Shown: piece after piece, positions 6,123-9,527 of the stretch
Numbering within the stretch: position 1 is the first letter of the stretch
Layout: each line of letters begins with the position of its first letter
Assembly (NCBI GenBank): GCA_020051025.1
Contig: JAGVJS010000149.1
Location: forward strand, 1 to 9,527
Origin: Sphingobium sp.
Lineage (GTDB): Bacteria; Pseudomonadota; Alphaproteobacteria; Sphingomonadales; Sphingomonadaceae
DNA: 9,527 nt
Direction: 5' to 3'
Notes under the pieces: model-generated
What the model saw: only the letters and a program-made list of their open reading frames with translations
What the model was told of the DNA's origin: nothing
The model's database searches: none
Position numbers and translations under genes: made by a program

Positions 6123-7145
6123 ATGAAGGCGAACAAGATGGCAGACCGACAGGGCGACGACCGCATCGTCGAGGGGTACTGGAACCTAGACAAGCTGGTC
6201 GCGGACCTCGGCGACGCGCGCAGCCGCTGGCGGCAATCGCAACGGCATCATGCCGAATATGGCACCGAAGGCTTCCCCTCACGCGATAATCTGGCGAAAA
6301 TCACCCAGTCGCTTTGCGGCGCGCTCTTTCCTCTGCGCCTTGGCCCCAGTTTCGTACGCATTCACAATGAGGATGCCTATGTCGGCGAAACCCTGCAAAC
6401 GGTGCTCAGTCGCCTTTACGGGCAGATCAGGCTGGAGCTCATCTATGCGCTGAAGGGTCAACCGAGCCAGGTGGTGGACGGGGAGGCTGCCCGCATCATC
6501 GCGGCCTTTGCCGACAGCCTGCCGGCGCTGCGCGAGTTGCTCGACACCGATGTGGACGCCGCTTTCCTGGGCGATCCCGCTGCGCGCAGCGTGGACGAGG
6601 TGCTGATCTGCTACCCCTCCATGCTGGCGATCATCCACCACCGGCTGGCGCATCGGCTCTATGAACTGGGCGTGCCGCTGGTGGCGCGGATCATTTCGGA
6701 AATCGCGCATGGCAAGACCGGAATCGATATCCATCCGGGCGCACGGATCGGTCCGTCCTTCTTCATCGACCATGGCACCGGCGTGGTGATCGGCGAGACA
6801 GCGATCGTGGGCGCGCGGGTGCGCCTCTATCAGGGCGTGACGTTGGGCGCGCGCAGCTTCCCGGCGGACGAGAAGGGCGCGCTGGAAAAGGCGCTTCCAC
6901 GCCATCCGATTATCGAGGATGATGTGGTGATCTATGCCGGCGCGACGGTGCTGGGGCGGATCATCGTGGGCAGCCGGTCCGTCATCGGCGGCAATGTCTG
7001 GCTGACCGACAGCGTGCCGGCCGACTCCAATGTCAGGCAGGCCAAAGCCCATTATGAAGTGACCAGCCGCGTCCAGGTCTCCGCCCCCCATCGCGTCCAT
7101 GCCCTGATCGAGGAAGCGACGGACGGGATCGGGGAGAATATCTGA
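6123..7145 (+). CDS. cysE: Serine O-acetyltransferase (CysE, EpsC/SrpH-like)
   Basis: Cytoplasmic enzyme that transfers acetyl from acetyl-CoA to L-serine, giving O-acetylserine, the carbon acceptor for cysteine synthesis. The N-terminal half (about 20-195) is helical. The C-terminal part (about 200-300) is a left-handed beta-helix of hexapeptide repeats: IDIHPGARIG, FFIDHGTGVVIGETAIVG, VIYAGATVLGRIIVG. By alignment from memory with E. coli CysE, Asp202, the Asp216-His217 pair in IDHGTG, and Arg260-His261 in PRHPII match active-site positions. The insert SFPADEKGALEKALPRH is longer than in E. coli CysE and resembles the EpsC/SrpH branch. The protein ends in Ile, as CysE tails that dock into cysteine synthase do. 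It would have 340 residues from 6123; an ATG at 6138 has a better ribosome binding site (AAGG, 6126-6129) and is a real alternative. It lies 93 bases after the kinase gene with no terminator between, so read-through is possible. Confidence 0.92.
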   Translation: MKANKMADRQGDDRIVEGYWNLDKLVADLGDARSRWRQSQRHHAEYGTEGFPSRDNLAKITQSLCGALFPLRLGPSFVRIHNEDAYVGETLQTVLSRLYGQIRLELIYALKGQPSQVVDGEAARIIAAFADSLPALRELLDTDVDAAFLGDPAARSVDEVLICYPSMLAIIHHRLAHRLYELGVPLVARIISEIAHGKTGIDIHPGARIGPSFFIDHGTGVVIGETAIVGARVRLYQGVTLGARSFPADEKGALEKALPRHPIIEDDVVIYAGATVLGRIIVGSRSVIGGNVWLTDSVPADSNVRQAKAHYEVTSRVQVSAPHRVHALIEEATDGIGENI

Positions 7146-7167
7146 AGTAAGATGACCTTATTGTGAT

Positions 7168-7241
7168 CCGTTCGCTTCGAGCGAAGTCGAGAAGCGGCTC
7201 GCGCCGTGCTTACCGTTTCTCGACATGCTCGAAACGAACGG
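7168..7241. repeat. REP-like imperfect inverted repeat between convergent genes
   Basis: Two arms of about 30 bases, 7168-7197 and 7213-7241, are reverse complements except for three or so differences and one base of length, separated by 15 bases. The shared core reads CCGTTCG(C/T)TTCGAGC...GTCGAGAA(G/A)CGG. The left arm itself holds a smaller palindrome, TTCGCT-TCG-AGCGAA (7171-7185). I recall near-identical arms scattered through sphingomonad genomes, so this is probably one copy of a dispersed repeat. It lies between the 3' ends of the acetyltransferase gene (plus) and phoK (minus), where its hairpin could stop or stabilise transcripts from both sides. Confidence 0.75.
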
Positions 7242-7249
7242 GCCGCGCC

Positions 7250-8932
7250 TTATTGCGCGCAGCTATCCCCATCGCCTGCGACCAGATCGAGGCAACGCCC
7301 GTCAATTTCATCCTTTGGCACCGGCAGCTTGATGAGGGCGGCCAGCGTCGGCAGGATATCCACCGTCTCGACGCCCAGCGGCTGTTCGAAATGCTGCATC
7401 CCCTTGCGCCAGAACAGGATCGGCACCCGGCGATCCGTATCCCAGGGCGAACCATGGGTGGCAACTGCGCCCATCACGGCGCTTTCCGGGATCGACATGA
7501 CGCGCGGCTTGAGCAGCAGCAACAGGTCGCCCGACCGCGCGGGGTAGAAGCTGGCGCGCGCTTCCTGGATCAGGCTCCAGCTTTCCGGCGGGCCGGAGGG
7601 GGAGGGGGTGGCGGCGATTTCGGCCCTGGTGAAGACGGTCTGCACCTGCGGATGGGCGCGCAGATAGGCCAGTGTTGCGGCCTCCACCTTGGCGCGCTGC
7701 GCAGCGGTCAGCCCCTTGTCGAAATAGAGATCGCCGGCCGGGCCGTCGCCCCAGATGACCTTCTTGCCGGCCATGCCGACCTTGTCCGCAATGGCGGCGT
7801 TGAGCGCCTTGGGCGTCAGGGCCTTGTCCACGCGCTGCTCCATCGGCATCGCATTCAGCTGGTGCCGTTCGGGCAGGTCGTGGCCGCCATGGTCGGCGGT
7901 CAGCACGACGACATAGTCAATGCCGTCCTTGTCCAGCTTGGCGAAGAAGGCGCCCAGTTCGGTGTCCAGCCGGTTGATCTGGATGCAGCTTTCCGTGCCC
8001 TCGGTGCCATAGGTGTGGCCGACATAGTCGGTGGCCGACAGGCCGATCGAGATGATGTCGGTCTGCGCCTGCTTGCCAAGGCTCATGCTGTCGATCGCCG
8101 CCGCGGCGAAGGCCAGCGTCAGCGCATCCTGTTCAGGCGAAATGCGGAAGCCGTTATAATCCCCCGCCTGCCGCGCGAAGCGGCCGGTGCCGACAGAGCG
8201 ATTGCCGGCCTGCACCGCAAAATCCTTCGACACGCACTGGGCGGGCAGTTCGAACCCGGCATTGGGCTGCGCCAGTCGTTGGGCGAACACCTCGTTCACC
8301 TTGGCCACCAGCGGCGGAACCGACACGCCCTTGTAGCTGACATAGCCCTTGGACGAGAGCCACCAGGCCTGATCGGCGGTCGGTCCGCCCATCATGATCG
8401 CGGCGCGATCCTTGCCGGACACCGACACGACGCGGGTGGCGGGGTTGGCGATCTTCATCCGGCCGCCCAGCGTCGGCACCTTCAGGTGCAGATAGGAGGC
8501 TTCATAATGGTCGCTGTCGGTGCCGGGCTGATTTTCATCCTCGGCGCAATAGACATTTTTATCGTCGCGCTTGGCATCCAGGTCGAACCAGTTGTTGGCG
8601 ATGATGCCGGTGCGCGACGGGCGGCTGCCGGTCAGGATGGTGGAATGGCCGGGGCAGGTTTCGGTCGCGGCATGGCTCTGGTAACCGCGCGGGAAGACCA
8701 CGCCTTCGCTCGTCAGCCGCTTGAGGCCGCCGGTATAATATTGGCGATATTCGCTGAACAGGTCGGCGGAAAACTGGTCGACGCTGATCGCGACGATCAG
8801 CTTGGGCGGAGTCGCAAGCGTTGTAGCGGCAGGGGCAGGGGCAGGGGCCGGGGCCGCGCTTTGCGCCACGACCGGCATGACGGGGACCAGCGCGGTGGCA
8901 AGCAACAGGGCGGCGGCGACTCTTTTGACCAT
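7250..8932 (-). CDS. phoK: Secreted alkaline phosphatase PhoK
   Basis: Exported phosphomonoesterase of 560 residues in the alkaline phosphatase/phosphodiesterase superfamily, releasing phosphate from organic esters. The sequence closely matches my memory of PhoK from Sphingomonas sp. BSAR-1 (559 residues, crystal structure known). The residues corresponding to its active site are all present: metal-binding Asp52, nucleophile Thr92 in ATETCPGHST, Asn113, Lys174 and Arg176 in SGKDRA, Asp302 and His306 in ATDYVGHT, Asp347-His348 in TADHGGH and His493 in ATHGSPWD. A Sec signal peptide (1 to about 23, VKRVAAALLLATALVPVMPVVA) precedes an Ala-Pro linker (about 25-37). The start at 8932 is preferred over 8950 because GAAGG (8946-8942) lies 9 bases before it and the signal peptide then begins with MVKR. 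It is transcribed divergently from the DsbD-like gene. Phosphate control is likely for the family, but I saw no clear Pho box in the 77-base gap. Confidence 0.95.
   Translation of the reverse strand: MVKRVAAALLLATALVPVMPVVAQSAAPAPAPAPAATTLATPPKLIVAISVDQFSADLFSEYRQYYTGGLKRLTSEGVVFPRGYQSHAATETCPGHSTILTGSRPSRTGIIANNWFDLDAKRDDKNVYCAEDENQPGTDSDHYEASYLHLKVPTLGGRMKIANPATRVVSVSGKDRAAIMMGGPTADQAWWLSSKGYVSYKGVSVPPLVAKVNEVFAQRLAQPNAGFELPAQCVSKDFAVQAGNRSVGTGRFARQAGDYNGFRISPEQDALTLAFAAAAIDSMSLGKQAQTDIISIGLSATDYVGHTYGTEGTESCIQINRLDTELGAFFAKLDKDGIDYVVVLTADHGGHDLPERHQLNAMPMEQRVDKALTPKALNAAIADKVGMAGKKVIWGDGPAGDLYFDKGLTAAQRAKVEAATLAYLRAHPQVQTVFTRAEIAATPSPSGPPESWSLIQEARASFYPARSGDLLLLLKPRVMSIPESAVMGAVATHGSPWDTDRRVPILFWRKGMQHFEQPLGVETVDILPTLAALIKLPVPKDEIDGRCLDLVAGDGDSCAQ
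8826..8855. repeat. Hexamer tandem repeat encoding the PhoK Ala-Pro linker
   Basis: Five consecutive 6-base units on the plus strand: GCGGCA, GGGGCA, GGGGCA, GGGGCC, GGGGCC. On the coding (minus) strand they give alternating Ala-Pro just after the signal peptide. Such a run can gain or lose units without shifting the frame, so linker length probably varies between strains. Confidence 0.75.
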
Positions 8933-9009
8933 TATGTGATACCTTCTCATGCCTTGACGGCGGAATAGGAGCGACCTAGCCCCCTTGCATCCACGCGACC
9001 AGAGGCCCG
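8933..9009. promoter_or_regulatory. Divergent promoter region between phoK and the dsbD-like gene
   Basis: This 77-base gap must carry start signals for both strands. On the plus strand TTGACG (8954-8959) is followed after 17 bases by TAGCCC (8977-8982); the -35 is good but the -10 is poor. AGAGG at 9001-9005 serves as ribosome binding site for the gene at 9010. On the minus strand only the GAAGG ribosome binding site of phoK (8946-8942) is clear. No direct repeats of the CTGTCAT Pho-box type were found. Confidence 0.4.
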
Positions 9010-9527
9010 ATGCGGATTTTTCAAGTCATATTCATGACGCTTGCCCTGTTGGCAGGCCTGTCCATCGCCCAATCCCCTATGGCAACGGCGCAGAGCGCCT
9101 TTGGCGGCGGCGCGGCGCATATCGCGGCCCGGCTGGAGGCGGAAAGCGCGACTCCGAAAGCGGGGGAAGGCACGACCATCGCCTTTGCGATGGTGCCGGA
9201 ACAGGGCTGGCACGGCTATTGGGAAAATCCGGGCGATGCAGGCCTGGGGATGCGTGTCGACTGGACCCTGCCCAAGGGTGTGACGATTGGTGCCTTGCGC
9301 TATCCGGTGCCCGAAACGCTGCTGATCTCGGGCCTGATGAATCATGTCTATGAAGGCCCCTATGCGGTGCTGGCGGACCTGAAGGTCGCGGCCGATATGG
9401 CGACCGGCACCCGCCTGCCGGTACGGGCGAAGGCGCAATGGCTGGCCTGCACCGACAAGGTGTGCGTGCCCGAAGGCGGCGACCTGACGCTGGAGCTGGT
9501 GGTCGGCGATGGGCAGGTCGTGGCGGC
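9010..9527 (+). CDS. DsbD/ScsB-like thiol:disulfide interchange protein, N-terminal part (3' end outside window)
   Basis: The frame runs open from the ATG at 9010 to the window edge, giving 172 residues. It starts with a Sec signal peptide (MRIFQVIFMTLALLAGLSIA, then a probable cleavage near ATAQS at 24-29). The mature part resembles the periplasmic N-terminal domain of DsbD relatives: WHGYWENPGDAGLGMRVDWTLPKG (67-90), YPVPETLL, and WLACTDKVCVPE with Cys147 and Cys152 as the likely redox pair. The spacing C-x4-C differs from the C-x5-C of E. coli DsbD and, with the NPGDAGL motif, points to the ScsB-like branch. Full-length relatives continue with a DsbD-type eight-helix membrane domain and a thioredoxin domain that carry electrons from the cytoplasm to periplasmic thiols; these would lie beyond the window. 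AGAGG is 4 bases before the start. Confidence 0.85.
   Translation, partial: MRIFQVIFMTLALLAGLSIAQSPMATAQSAFGGGAAHIAARLEAESATPKAGEGTTIAFAMVPEQGWHGYWENPGDAGLGMRVDWTLPKGVTIGALRYPVPETLLISGLMNHVYEGPYAVLADLKVAADMATGTRLPVRAKAQWLACTDKVCVPEGGDLTLELVVGDGQVVA

Noticed and set aside
1201..7145. Reading the SulP gene and cysE as one sulfate-to-cysteine operon
   Set aside because: They are separated by a strong terminator, the porin gene, another terminator and the two-component operon; the immediate partner of SulP is the carbonic anhydrase.
7163..8968. Long plus-strand open frame (601 codons) antisense to phoK
   Set aside because: It covers phoK, which has a signal peptide, a full set of active-site residues and a ribosome binding site. 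The antisense product is rich in Arg, His, Gly and Gln with no recognisable domain, and arises because stop codons are rare opposite GC-biased codons.
8933..9009. Pho box controlling phoK
   Set aside because: The only near match on the minus strand (CCGTCAAGGCATG) lacks the spaced direct repeat of the consensus, so I do not claim it.

Overview
The window looks like chromosomal DNA from a sphingomonad (alphaproteobacterium of the Sphingobium/Sphingomonas group). The basis is high GC content with strong third-position bias, a gene that matches my memory of Sphingomonas alkaline phosphatase PhoK almost end to end, a TorF/Gcw_chp-type outer-membrane protein, and an inverted-repeat element of a kind I recall as common in sphingomonad intergenic regions. 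No tRNA, rRNA, CRISPR array, insertion sequence or phage gene was seen. No gene is visibly broken; the first and last genes are cut by the window edges.

Layout. (1) 1-317: C-terminal DNA-binding half of an OmpR-type response regulator, followed by a perfect 12-bp hairpin. (2) 499-2697: a tight two-gene operon of a beta-carbonic anhydrase and a SulP anion transporter with a STAS tail, closed by a textbook rho-independent terminator (2725-2761). The pairing suggests CO2/bicarbonate handling. (3) 2975-3826: a secreted outer-membrane beta-barrel protein (TorF/Gcw_chp family) with its own leader region and terminator. (4) 4009-6029: an OmpR-type response regulator and its sensor kinase, overlapping by the tetranucleotide TTGA. 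This regulator is a clear paralogue of the one at the left edge. (5) 6123-7145: a serine O-acetyltransferase (CysE/EpsC/SrpH type, cysteine biosynthesis). (6) 7168-7241: an imperfect inverted repeat between two convergent genes. (7) 8932-7250 (minus strand): secreted alkaline phosphatase PhoK with all active-site residues present. (8) 9010-end (plus strand, divergent from phoK): N-terminal part of a DsbD/ScsB-like periplasmic thiol:disulfide interchange protein.

How they fit together. Most of the window is envelope and small-molecule homeostasis: inorganic carbon (carbonic anhydrase and SulP), an outer-membrane channel candidate, a two-component system sensing from the periplasm, cysteine synthesis, phosphate scavenging and periplasmic thiol chemistry. 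Apart from the CA-SulP and regulator-kinase operons, the sequence does not show that neighbours act in one pathway. I do not see a wholly new system. The parts most worth a second look are the CA-SulP module, the control elements around the porin start, a possible 9-codon leader ORF in front of the response regulator, and the inverted-repeat element.
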